A DNA stretch of 5,756 nucleotides from the NCBI GenBank assembly GCA_903933765.1, contig CAIZLI010000107.1, forward strand, positions 1 to 5,756, read 5' to 3'. The notes under the pieces are model-generated. The model worked only from the letters and a program-made list of their open reading frames with translations, made no database searches and was not told where the DNA came from. The stretch comes from an uncultured Bacteroidota bacterium. Its GTDB lineage: Bacteria > Bacteroidota > Bacteroidia > Chitinophagales > Chitinophagaceae. Below are positions 1-5,696 of the stretch, one piece after another. Positions within the stretch are counted from its first letter, which is position 1; each line of letters opens with the position of its first letter. The position numbers and the translations under genes are program-made.

Positions 1-96
1 ACCACTAAGAACAAAAAGAATACTCCAGACCGTATGGAGTTCAAAAAGTATAATCCAATTTTGAAAAAAGTAACAGTACACAAAGAAATTAAATAA
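1..96 (+). CDS. rpmG: 50S ribosomal protein L33 (bL33), 3' part only
   Basis: Large-subunit ribosomal protein bL33, cut by the left edge of the window; 31 C-terminal residues and a TAA stop are visible (the family is usually about 50-60 residues). The readable frame starts [14 protein letters not shown] and continues with [15 protein letters not shown], the typical L33 C-terminal block. In zinc-binding L33 this block carries a CxxC pair (KYCPxC); here the equivalent stretch reads KYNPIL with no cysteine, so this is the zinc-independent (C-minus) form, at least in the visible half. The stop lies two bases before the next start, so it is co-transcribed with the DUF4295 gene. In Bacteroidota rpmB usually lies just upstream, but that is outside the window. 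Confidence 0.93.
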   Translation, partial: TTKNKKNTPDRMEFKKYNPILKKVTVHKEIK

Positions 97-98
97 TC

Positions 99-272
99 AT
101 GGCAAAAGCAGCTTCTAAAAACGCGAAAATCAAGGATCTTAAGGCTTCTGCTGAAGCAAAAAACTGGACTAAAGTAATTAAAGCAGTACGTAGCCCTAAA
201 ACAGGTGCGTATACTTTTAAAGAGTCTATCGTTTACAAAGACAACGTAAAAGAATTCTTAGCAGCTAAATAA
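99..272 (+). CDS. DUF4295 small basic protein, Bacteroidota ribosome-associated (probably bL38)
   Basis: A 57-residue, lysine-rich protein starting MAKAASKNAKIKDLKAS and ending KEFLAAK. Its size, its charge, the MAK(A) start, the central SPKTGAYTFKE block and its place two bases after rpmG identify it as the DUF4295 family, which is essentially confined to Bacteroidota. From memory, the Flavobacterium johnsoniae ribosome structure assigned this family as a large-subunit protein named bL38; I could not check that here. The high lysine content (13 of 57) fits rRNA binding. The ATG is preceded by rpmG's own 3' end with no Shine-Dalgarno sequence, so translation is probably coupled or driven by the A-rich context. 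It is the last gene of the operon, since a terminator follows 33 bases after the stop. Confidence 0.88.
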   Translation: MAKAASKNAKIKDLKASAEAKNWTKVIKAVRSPKTGAYTFKESIVYKDNVKEFLAAK

Positions 273-305
273 TAACTGCTATTGATACTTTCATCAATAA
301 GATTC

Positions 306-336
306 AAAAACCTTCATTCAAACTGAAGGTTTTTTT
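306..336 (+). terminator. Intrinsic terminator of the rpmG-DUF4295 operon
   Basis: A perfect 11-bp inverted repeat, AAAAACCTTCA (306-316) and TGAAGGTTTTT (324-334), encloses a 7-nt loop and runs into seven consecutive T (330-336). This is a classic Rho-independent terminator 33 bases after the DUF4295 stop. The A-tract on the left arm would also give a U-tract in the opposite direction, but no leftward gene needs it. A weaker AT-only hairpin (7-bp stem, 280-286 with 293-299) lies just before it. Confidence 0.9.
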
Positions 337-382
337 ATGTCCCTAACATATTGCTATTGGATGAAGTGTGGAGGGATTATTA

Positions 383-413
383 TTGTATATGATGCTGTAA
401 TTGATTAATTTTG
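383..413 (+). promoter_or_regulatory. Candidate Bacteroidota sigma-A promoter for ftsY
   Basis: TAATTTTG at 406-413 matches the Bacteroidota -7 consensus TAnnTTTG. A TTG at 383-385 sits 20 bases upstream, within the spacing known for the -33 element. The terminator at 306-336 separates ftsY from the ribosomal genes, so it needs its own promoter. The box ends six bases before the ftsY ATG, which puts transcription start within a few bases of the start codon. The rest of the 147-bp intergenic region (273-419) shows nothing else I can name. Confidence 0.6.
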
Positions 414-419
414 ATACCT

Positions 420-1385
420 ATGAGTTTTTTTGGAAAATTATTTGGAAAAAAGGAGCAAGAGTCACTAGACCAGGGCTTGGAAAAGACCAAACAAGGCTTT
501 TTTGAGCGTATTTCTAAAGTGATTGTGGGGAAGACCTCGGTAGATGATGATGTATTAGATCAATTAGAAGAGGCATTGATTGGTGCTGATGTTGGTGTGG
601 ATACCACTTTAGCTATTATTGAACGTATTCAAGACAGGGTGAAGAAGGATAAATATATTTCGACCTCCGAATTGAATCAAATTTTATACGACGAGATTGC
701 AAATTTATTAATAGATGCCCCACAGGATCTCGCTGGTTTTCAAGTACCTGAATCAAAAAAACCTTTTATCACCCTTGTGGTTGGGGTCAATGGAGTTGGT
801 AAGACCACGACCATTGGCAAATTAGCGTATCATTTTAAAGCTGCCGGGAACGAAGTGCTATTAGGCGCTGCAGATACCTTTAGAGCTGCTGCGGTGGATC
901 AATTGACTATTTGGAGTGAAAGGGTTGGTGTACCTATTGTTAAGCAAAATATGGGTGCGGATCCAAGTTCTGTGGCTTTTGATACCGTACAGTCTGCCAT
1001 TGCAAGTAAATCTGATATGGTATTGATTGATACCGCAGGACGTTTACACAACAAAGCACACTTGATGGACGAATTGAATAAAATCAACCGTGTTATTCAA
1101 AAACAAATTCCTGATGCGCCACACGAAGTGTTATTAGTATTAGATGGTTCTACAGGTCAAAATGCTTTAGAGCAAGCAAAACAATTTATGGCTGTCACCA
1201 ATGTTACTGCACTTGCCATTACTAAATTGGACGGTACTGCTAAAGGTGGTGTCTTATTAGCCATAGCACATCAGTGTAAAATTCCAGTAAAATATATAGG
1301 TGTGGGAGAACAGTTAGATGACCTAATTTTATTTGATAAAGTTGCTTTTGTACAAACTTTATTTAAGGGTATAGCGAATGCCTAA
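420..1385 (+). CDS. ftsY: Signal recognition particle receptor FtsY
   Basis: SRP-family GTPase that docks SRP-bound ribosomes at the inner membrane for co-translational insertion of membrane proteins. The 321-residue protein has a short N-terminal membrane-contact segment (MSFFGKLFGKK), an N-domain helical bundle to about residue 105, then the G domain: P-loop GVNGVGKTTT (122-131), the SRP-GTPase insertion-box motif DTFRAAA (152-158), DTAGR (204-208), TKLD (268-271) and GVGE (294-297). All key residues are present. It lacks the long acidic A domain of E. coli FtsY, as is usual in this phylum. I chose the ATG at 420 over an in-frame TTG at 411 because that TTG lies inside the promoter -7 box and the protein start MSFFGKLFG is family-like. 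The last 27 bases overlap the convergent minus-strand gene. Confidence 0.97.
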   Translation: MSFFGKLFGKKEQESLDQGLEKTKQGFFERISKVIVGKTSVDDDVLDQLEEALIGADVGVDTTLAIIERIQDRVKKDKYISTSELNQILYDEIANLLIDAPQDLAGFQVPESKKPFITLVVGVNGVGKTTTIGKLAYHFKAAGNEVLLGAADTFRAAAVDQLTIWSERVGVPIVKQNMGADPSSVAFDTVQSAIASKSDMVLIDTAGRLHNKAHLMDELNKINRVIQKQIPDAPHEVLLVLDGSTGQNALEQAKQFMAVTNVTALAITKLDGTAKGGVLLAIAHQCKIPVKYIGVGEQLDDLILFDKVAFVQTLFKGIANA

Positions 1386-1877
1386 ACCAGCCCATCCACT
1401 TTCAAAATAACTTGAACCAACAAAATTAAAAGAAGGCTGCCAGTCTAAACTAAGGTTGAGTGGTGCATTTTTTAGTTTGTAATCCAATCCTAATATCCCA
1501 TCCACCCCAACAGCGATACCCGCTTTATGTGTAGGGTTGTTAATTTTCCATTCTTGACTCCAGATCCCTAAATGCCCTCCATATCCAATATACCAACTTA
1601 GTTGTTCGGTGTTGGCGAATCCACTATATTTCTCGATCATGATGGTTGCTCTAAAGCCATCTAAAGTTAAATAACCAAGTACTTCGATTGCTTTAGTATT
1701 CGTCATGAAAGATTTATAAGAGATCGCACTTGGGTACATTTTAACACCAATTGCTTTTTTATAACCTGTCGTAAATGGGCCTGTTTTTGGTGCTGGCTCT
1801 AATGTATAAGCTTGTGCATTCGATTGGGCACTAAGCAATCCAAAAAATGGAATAAGAAATAGGGGGATTATTCTCAT
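1359..1877 (-). CDS. Secreted small protein, probable outer-membrane beta-barrel, function unknown
   Basis: A 172-residue protein with a clear Sec signal peptide: MRIIP, a hydrophobic stretch LFLIPFFGLL, then an AQA signal-peptidase I site (residues 21-23). The mature part of about 149 residues alternates short amphipathic beta-type segments with glycine- and aromatic-rich turns (WYIGYGGHLGIW at 95-106, VGVDGILGLDYK at 123-134, LNLSLDWQPSFNF at 140-152) and ends GLGIRYTLK, a typical final barrel strand. This suggests a small outer-membrane barrel, perhaps eight strands. It resembles conserved hypothetical proteins common in Chitinophagaceae, but I know no function and assign none. There is no lipobox cysteine. 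It is transcribed alone, convergent with ftsY (27-bp 3' overlap) and divergent from the prenyl synthase operon, with its own promoter box at 1900-1907. Confidence 0.82.
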   Translation of the reverse strand: MRIIPLFLIPFFGLLSAQSNAQAYTLEPAPKTGPFTTGYKKAIGVKMYPSAISYKSFMTNTKAIEVLGYLTLDGFRATIMIEKYSGFANTEQLSWYIGYGGHLGIWSQEWKINNPTHKAGIAVGVDGILGLDYKLKNAPLNLSLDWQPSFNFVGSSYFESGWAGLGIRYTLK

Positions 1878-1899
1878 AAAATTACCTGTTTGAATCCTA

Positions 1900-1926
1900 C
1901 AAATTTAGGCTTCATGGGGCAAACAA
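1900..1926 (-). promoter_or_regulatory. Candidate promoter for the minus-strand barrel-protein gene
   Basis: Read on the minus strand, TAAATTTG (plus positions 1907 to 1900) matches the Bacteroidota -7 box TAnnTTTG exactly, and a TTG (plus 1926-1924) lies 16 bases upstream, slightly short for the -33 element. Predicted transcription start is around 1894-1896, giving a leader of about 17-20 nt before the ATG at 1877. That leader contains ACAGG eight bases before the ATG, a weak Shine-Dalgarno-like sequence not seen at the other genes here. Confidence 0.55.
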
Positions 1927-1952
1927 CTGTTTAAAAAATGGTAAAATTTGGG

Positions 1953-1960
1953 TAAGTTTG
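1953..1960 (+). promoter_or_regulatory. Candidate -7 box for the prenyl synthase-permease-Smr operon
   Basis: TAAGTTTG matches TAnnTTTG and lies only four bases before the ATG at 1965. No TTG is found at the expected -33 spacing (the region reads CTGTTTAAA), so the upstream element is weak or the promoter needs an activator. If it is used, the mRNA would have essentially no 5' leader. A near-match, TAAAATTTG (1942-1950), with one extra base in the spacer, lies just upstream and could serve instead. Confidence 0.45.
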
Positions 1961-1964
1961 TAAC

Positions 1965-2930
1965 ATGCATCCTTTTCAAGAACTGATCGAAAAATTCAAC
2001 AAAGATTTCGATACAACACATTTTCCTTCACAACCGGCTACATTGTATGAGCCTAGTGAATATTTTTTAAAAATTGGCGGCAAGCGTATCCGTCCAGTTT
2101 TGTGTTTATTAGGAAATGAATTGTTCAGTGATTTACATCCGGATGCATTTTTAGCAGCAAAGGCGGTGGAACTATTTCATAATTTCTCTTTAGTACATGA
2201 TGACATGATGGATGAGGCCAATTTAAGAAGAGGCCAGCCAACTGTGCACACAAAATATGATTCCAACACCGCTTTATTGGTAGGGGATATTATGGTCATT
2301 AGAGCCTATGAATATTTACAACCAATACAATCCAATCATTTATCTAAAATACTTGGACTCTTTAATCAAACAGCAAGAGAGGTTTGTGAAGGACAACAAT
2401 TGGATATGGATTATGCCAAAAAAACAAACGTTTCAATGGACGAATACATCCACATGATTACCTTAAAAACTTCTGTGTTATTAGCAGCAAGTTTACAAAT
2501 GGGTGCAATCATTGGTGGTGCTGGTGAGCATAATTGCGGTCATTTATATGCCTTTGGAAAAAAATTAGGCATCGCATTTCAAATACAAGACGATTATTTA
2601 GATGCATTTGGAGATGCAGCTGTATTTGGAAAGGATGCTGGTGGAGACATTAAGCAAAACAAAAAAACATTCTTATTAATCCGTGCATTAGAAACAGCCA
2701 ATCCAGACCAATTGAAAACATTAAATGCTTTATTGGCTTCTGATCCTGTAGATAAAGTGGAACAAGTGTTGGCTATTTTTAAAGCTTGTAAAGTGGATGC
2801 ATGGGCAGCCGATTTAAAACAACAATACATGCAAGAAGCATTGGCCCATTTAGAAGCCATTGCTGTGGTGGAAGCAAGAAAAAAGCCATTGATCGATTTG
2901 GCAAATTATTTAATGAACAGAATCCAATAA
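1965..2930 (+). CDS. Short-chain polyprenyl diphosphate synthase (FPP/GGPP synthase type)
   Basis: Trans-isoprenyl diphosphate synthase that condenses isopentenyl diphosphate onto an allylic primer. The 321-residue length is normal. Visible motifs: GGKRIRP (38-44, IPP binding), first Asp-rich motif DDMMD (79-83) followed by LRRG (87-90), GQQLDM (143-148), KT (168-169), second Asp-rich motif DDYLD (209-213), and GKDAGGDIKQNKKT (222-235). All catalytic aspartates, arginines and lysines are present. The first motif has no two-residue insertion, and the fifth residue before it is Phe74 with Ser75 next. A bulky residue there limits chain length, and this pattern resembles archaeal-type GGPP synthases; long-chain quinone synthases have a small residue. 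I infer a C15-C20 product used for lipid carriers, quinone or carotenoid precursors. First gene of a three-gene operon; the permease starts four bases after its stop. Confidence 0.94.
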   Translation: MHPFQELIEKFNKDFDTTHFPSQPATLYEPSEYFLKIGGKRIRPVLCLLGNELFSDLHPDAFLAAKAVELFHNFSLVHDDMMDEANLRRGQPTVHTKYDSNTALLVGDIMVIRAYEYLQPIQSNHLSKILGLFNQTAREVCEGQQLDMDYAKKTNVSMDEYIHMITLKTSVLLAASLQMGAIIGGAGEHNCGHLYAFGKKLGIAFQIQDDYLDAFGDAAVFGKDAGGDIKQNKKTFLLIRALETANPDQLKTLNALLASDPVDKVEQVLAIFKACKVDAWAADLKQQYMQEALAHLEAIAVVEARKKPLIDLANYLMNRIQ

Positions 2931-2934
2931 TTAT

Positions 2935-4632
2935 ATGTCTTTATTTAGAAGAAAGTCAATTGAAAAAATTGTACAAGATGCCGATGCAGGTTTAGTAGAT
3001 GGACATCATGCAAGTGGATTAAAAAAAGTATTAGGTGTTCGTGACCTTACTTTAATGGGTATTGCCGCGGTAGTGGGTGCCGGAATTTTTTCAACCATTG
3101 GCACTGCTGCTTTTCATGGTGGCCCAGGTATCTCTATCTTATTTGTAATCACTGCTGTGACATGTGGATTTAGTGCACTTTGTTATGCTGAATTTGCAAG
3201 TAGGGTGCCGATTGCAGGTAGTGCTTATACCTATGCCTATGTTACTTTTGGAGAATTGATTGCATGGATTATTGGTTGGGCATTGATCTTAGAATATGCC
3301 ATTGGAAATATTGTAGTTGCAATTAGTTGGAGTGGGTATTTTATTAATTTATTAGAAGGTTTCCATATTCATCTTCCAGGTTGGTTGTCTACCAATTTTG
3401 AAACTGCACAACAAGGTTATGAGGAAGCGATGAAACATTTAGCGGCAGGTGGTACTCCGGCTACATTTTCTAAGCTTGCTAGAATAGGTTATGATGCCAT
3501 CACCAATGCACCCATGATTGGTCAAACAAGAATCATTTTAAATATACCCGCATTTGTGATTGTGGTTTTAATTACCATGTTGGTGTACAGAGGCATTAAA
3601 GAAAGTAAGAAGAGTACCAACATCATGGTGATCTTTAAAATTGCGATCATTCTAATGGTCATTATTCTTGGCTTCTTTTATGTAGATACAGCGAACTGGG
3701 CACCATTCATGCCCAATGGATTTAAAGGCGTTTTAGCGGGTGTCTCTGCTGTATTTTATGCTTATATCGGATTTGATGCCATTTCTACCACTGCAGAAGA
3801 ATGTAAAAATCCACAAAGAGATATGCCAAGGGGTATGATCTATTCCTTATTAATTTGTACAGTATTGTATATTTTGATTGCCTTGGTGTTAACTGGGATG
3901 GTGAGCTATACTGAATTAAAAGTGGATGATCCTTTGGCTTTTGTTTTTGAAAGAATTGGCATGCATAAAATTGGGTACATCATTTCTATCAGTGCTGTCG
4001 TGGCCACCACAAGTGTGCTCTTAGTGTTTCAATTAGGACAACCAAGAATATGGATGAGTATGAGTCGTGATGGATTGTTACCAAAGAAGTTTTCAGAAGT
4101 GCATCCTACATATGGTACCCCAGGTTTTGCAACCATCATCACAGGTATTTTTGTTGGTGTACCTGCTATGTTTATGTCTATTTCGAGAATGACCGATTTA
4201 ACAAGTATAGGCACCTTGTTTGCATTTGTATTGGTTTGTTTTGGTGTATTGGTATTGCCTAGATTATCTCCTTCAATTAAGGGACAAGCATTTAGATTAC
4301 CTTATATCAATGGACAATATATTATTCCTGCATTGGCCTTGATCTTTTTATATTTAGGACAACATAGGATTTTAAATGCGTTTAAGGAAGCTGGTAACGA
4401 AGGCTATCAGGAAATTTTATTTTTAGTCTTTACATTTATATTTATAGTGGTGGCTGTTTTATCTTTTCTTAAAAAATACTCTATTATTCCAATTATAGGT
4501 GCCATGTGTTGCTTGTATTTGATGATTGAGATCCCACCAGTAAGTTGGTTATGGTTCTTTGTTTGGATGTCGATTGGGTTGGTGATTTATACTTTGTATT
4601 CTAAAAAGCATAGTCTTTTAGCAAAAAATTAA
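2935..4632 (+). CDS. APC-superfamily amino acid permease, CAT (cationic amino acid transporter) type
   Basis: Inner-membrane secondary transporter of 565 residues. After a cytoplasmic N-terminus (about 1-37), the first helix carries the substrate-backbone motif GAGIF (48-52). About 14 hydrophobic segments follow (roughly 40-58, 66-88, 105-139, 203-220, 228-250, 265-284, 302-324, 346-366, 396-416, 424-442, 461-477, 495-512, 517-533, 537-555). FYAYIGFDAISTTAEE (274-289) with NPQRDMPRG (292-300) is the diagnostic CAT signature, and SRDGLLP (377-383) is also family-typical. The extra C-terminal helices fit CAT rather than the 12-helix permeases. A hydrophilic loop of about 55 residues (145-200) separates the third and fourth helix groups. 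The substrate cannot be read from sequence, and despite the family name it need not be cationic. The ATG follows the synthase stop by four bases, and the stop precedes the Smr gene by three, so all three are co-transcribed. Confidence 0.93.
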   Translation: MSLFRRKSIEKIVQDADAGLVDGHHASGLKKVLGVRDLTLMGIAAVVGAGIFSTIGTAAFHGGPGISILFVITAVTCGFSALCYAEFASRVPIAGSAYTYAYVTFGELIAWIIGWALILEYAIGNIVVAISWSGYFINLLEGFHIHLPGWLSTNFETAQQGYEEAMKHLAAGGTPATFSKLARIGYDAITNAPMIGQTRIILNIPAFVIVVLITMLVYRGIKESKKSTNIMVIFKIAIILMVIILGFFYVDTANWAPFMPNGFKGVLAGVSAVFYAYIGFDAISTTAEECKNPQRDMPRGMIYSLLICTVLYILIALVLTGMVSYTELKVDDPLAFVFERIGMHKIGYIISISAVVATTSVLLVFQLGQPRIWMSMSRDGLLPKKFSEVHPTYGTPGFATIITGIFVGVPAMFMSISRMTDLTSIGTLFAFVLVCFGVLVLPRLSPSIKGQAFRLPYINGQYIIPALALIFLYLGQHRILNAFKEAGNEGYQEILFLVFTFIFIVVAVLSFLKKYSIIPIIGAMCCLYLMIEIPPVSWLWFFVWMSIGLVIYTLYSKKHSLLAKN

Positions 4633-4635
4633 TTG

Positions 4636-5664
4636 ATGAAGTATCAAGTGGGTGACGAAATATTGGTACTACATAGCAATGAGGAGGGCCATATCATTGA
4701 GATCATGAGTGACGACATGGTGATGATTGAAGTACGTGGGGTAAAGTTCCCGGCTTATATGGATCAGATAGACTTTCCTTATTTTAAACGATTTACCCAG
4801 AAGAAATTATTTCCAGAAAAAAAAGCACCACAAAAGCTTTTTGTAGATCAAATACCTAAGGAAAAAATACAAAAGAACGCCAGTAAGGAAGATGCTGGTG
4901 TTTGGTTGAATCTAATTCCTAAGTTTAGTTTAGACGATTTCAATGACGAAGTGGTTGAAACATTAAAAATCTTCTTATCCAATAAAACAAGAATCGAATA
5001 CAATTTTGTGTACGAACAGTCTGCACAAGGCGAGGTAGATTTTTCTATTGCTTCGACCATCGCCCCTTTTACCGATTTCTATATTCATGATATTCCATTT
5101 GCAACAGTGAATGATAGTCCTCAATTTTCATTTGATTTTTCTTTAACTGAACAACATAAGAAAAAAGCAGACCATTTTGAATCTGTAGTTAAAATAAAAC
5201 CCAAACAAATCTTCCAAAAAATTGAAACCTTAAAAGAAGACAATAAAGTAAGCTTGGACTATGAATTATTTAATACTTATCCAGATAAAGTAGAAGACAA
5301 CCATATTGCAATTGATATTTTAAGAAATGCAGGTTATAAAGTGTATGATGCTTCAAAAATTAAAGAACATATTCCTGCTGCAAGGTCTGTGATAGATCTG
5401 CATATCGAAAAATTAATGGATCGACATAGTCATTTAACCAATGCCGAAATCATCCATTTTCAATTAGAAGCTTTTGAAAAATGGTTTGAGTTAGCACAGT
5501 TAAATCATTTGCCTTCGATGATCATTATCCATGGAGTTGGTTCTGGTAAGCTAAAGAACGAAGTACACGATTTATTGAAAGTAAAGAAGGGTGTTAAAAG
5601 CTTTATCAACCAATACTCGGATTTCTATGGATATGGTGCTACGGAAGTCTTTTTTGAGTATTAA
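4636..5664 (+). CDS. DUF2027 and Smr domain protein, possible RNA endonuclease
   Basis: A 342-residue, probably cytoplasmic protein with no signal peptide or membrane helix. Domains: an N-terminal small beta-barrel, KOW/Tudor-like (VGDEILVLHSNEEGHIIEI, about 4-22, on to about 50); a charged linker (50-85, Lys-rich); a beta-rich middle DUF2027 region (about 88-175); a linker; then a C-terminal Smr domain (about 251-342) with VIDLHIE (252-258), HGVGSGKLK (299-307) and YGATEVFF (333-340). Smr domains act as endonucleases; E. coli SmrB and Bacillus MutS2 act on collided ribosomes through DxH and HGxGxG motifs. Both are intact here, though the usual DLHG reads DLHI. A ribosome or mRNA quality-control role is inference. 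I chose ATG 4636 over the adjacent TTG 4633; both directly follow the permease stop. No terminator is visible before rnpB. Confidence 0.88.
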   Translation: MKYQVGDEILVLHSNEEGHIIEIMSDDMVMIEVRGVKFPAYMDQIDFPYFKRFTQKKLFPEKKAPQKLFVDQIPKEKIQKNASKEDAGVWLNLIPKFSLDDFNDEVVETLKIFLSNKTRIEYNFVYEQSAQGEVDFSIASTIAPFTDFYIHDIPFATVNDSPQFSFDFSLTEQHKKKADHFESVVKIKPKQIFQKIETLKEDNKVSLDYELFNTYPDKVEDNHIAIDILRNAGYKVYDASKIKEHIPAARSVIDLHIEKLMDRHSHLTNAEIIHFQLEAFEKWFELAQLNHLPSMIIIHGVGSGKLKNEVHDLLKVKKGVKSFINQYSDFYGYGATEVFFEY

Positions 5665-5684
5665 GCACATCCACTTTATTTTAC

Positions 5685-5692
5685 TACCTTTG
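5685..5692 (+). promoter_or_regulatory. Candidate -7 box for rnpB
   Basis: TACCTTTG matches the Bacteroidota -7 consensus TAnnTTTG and lies 41 bases upstream of the conserved RNase P core block, in the 32-base gap after the Smr stop codon. Predicted transcription start is about 5696-5698. No TTG stands at the usual -33 spacing; the nearest (5654-5656) is 28 bases upstream, inside the Smr gene, so the upstream element is weak. Confidence 0.5.
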
Positions 5693-5696
5693 ACCC

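Noticed and set aside
411..419. Alternative TTG start adding three residues to FtsY
   Set aside because: The TTG is part of the TAATTTTG promoter box and would be upstream of the predicted transcript start; the ATG at 420 gives the family-like N-terminus.
273..419. Possible riboswitch or small RNA in the DUF4295-ftsY gap
   Set aside because: Beyond the terminator and promoter box I see no conserved riboswitch core or extended structure, and the ftsY promoter appears to start right at the gene.
899..1087. Minus-strand open frame inside ftsY
   Set aside because: Fully inside the strongly conserved FtsY G domain, no recognisable protein, and no promoter box; an antisense shadow.
2594..2860. 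Minus-strand open frame inside the prenyl synthase gene
   Set aside because: Shadow of a well-supported gene; its composition (Ser/Ala/Asn/Cys-rich) is that of an antisense frame.
2801..2995. Plus-strand open frame spanning the synthase-permease junction
   Set aside because: It is out of frame with two clear genes, its protein matches nothing known to me, and both flanking genes are intact, so it is not a frameshift remnant.
4029..4214. Minus-strand open frame inside the permease gene
   Set aside because: Antisense shadow within conserved transmembrane coding sequence.
4633..4635. Alternative TTG start for the DUF2027-Smr protein
   Set aside because: It lies immediately before an ATG in the same frame; ATG is the better start and only one residue changes.
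4848..5060. Minus-strand open frame inside the Smr protein gene
   Set aside because: Antisense shadow; no independent start signals or family resemblance.
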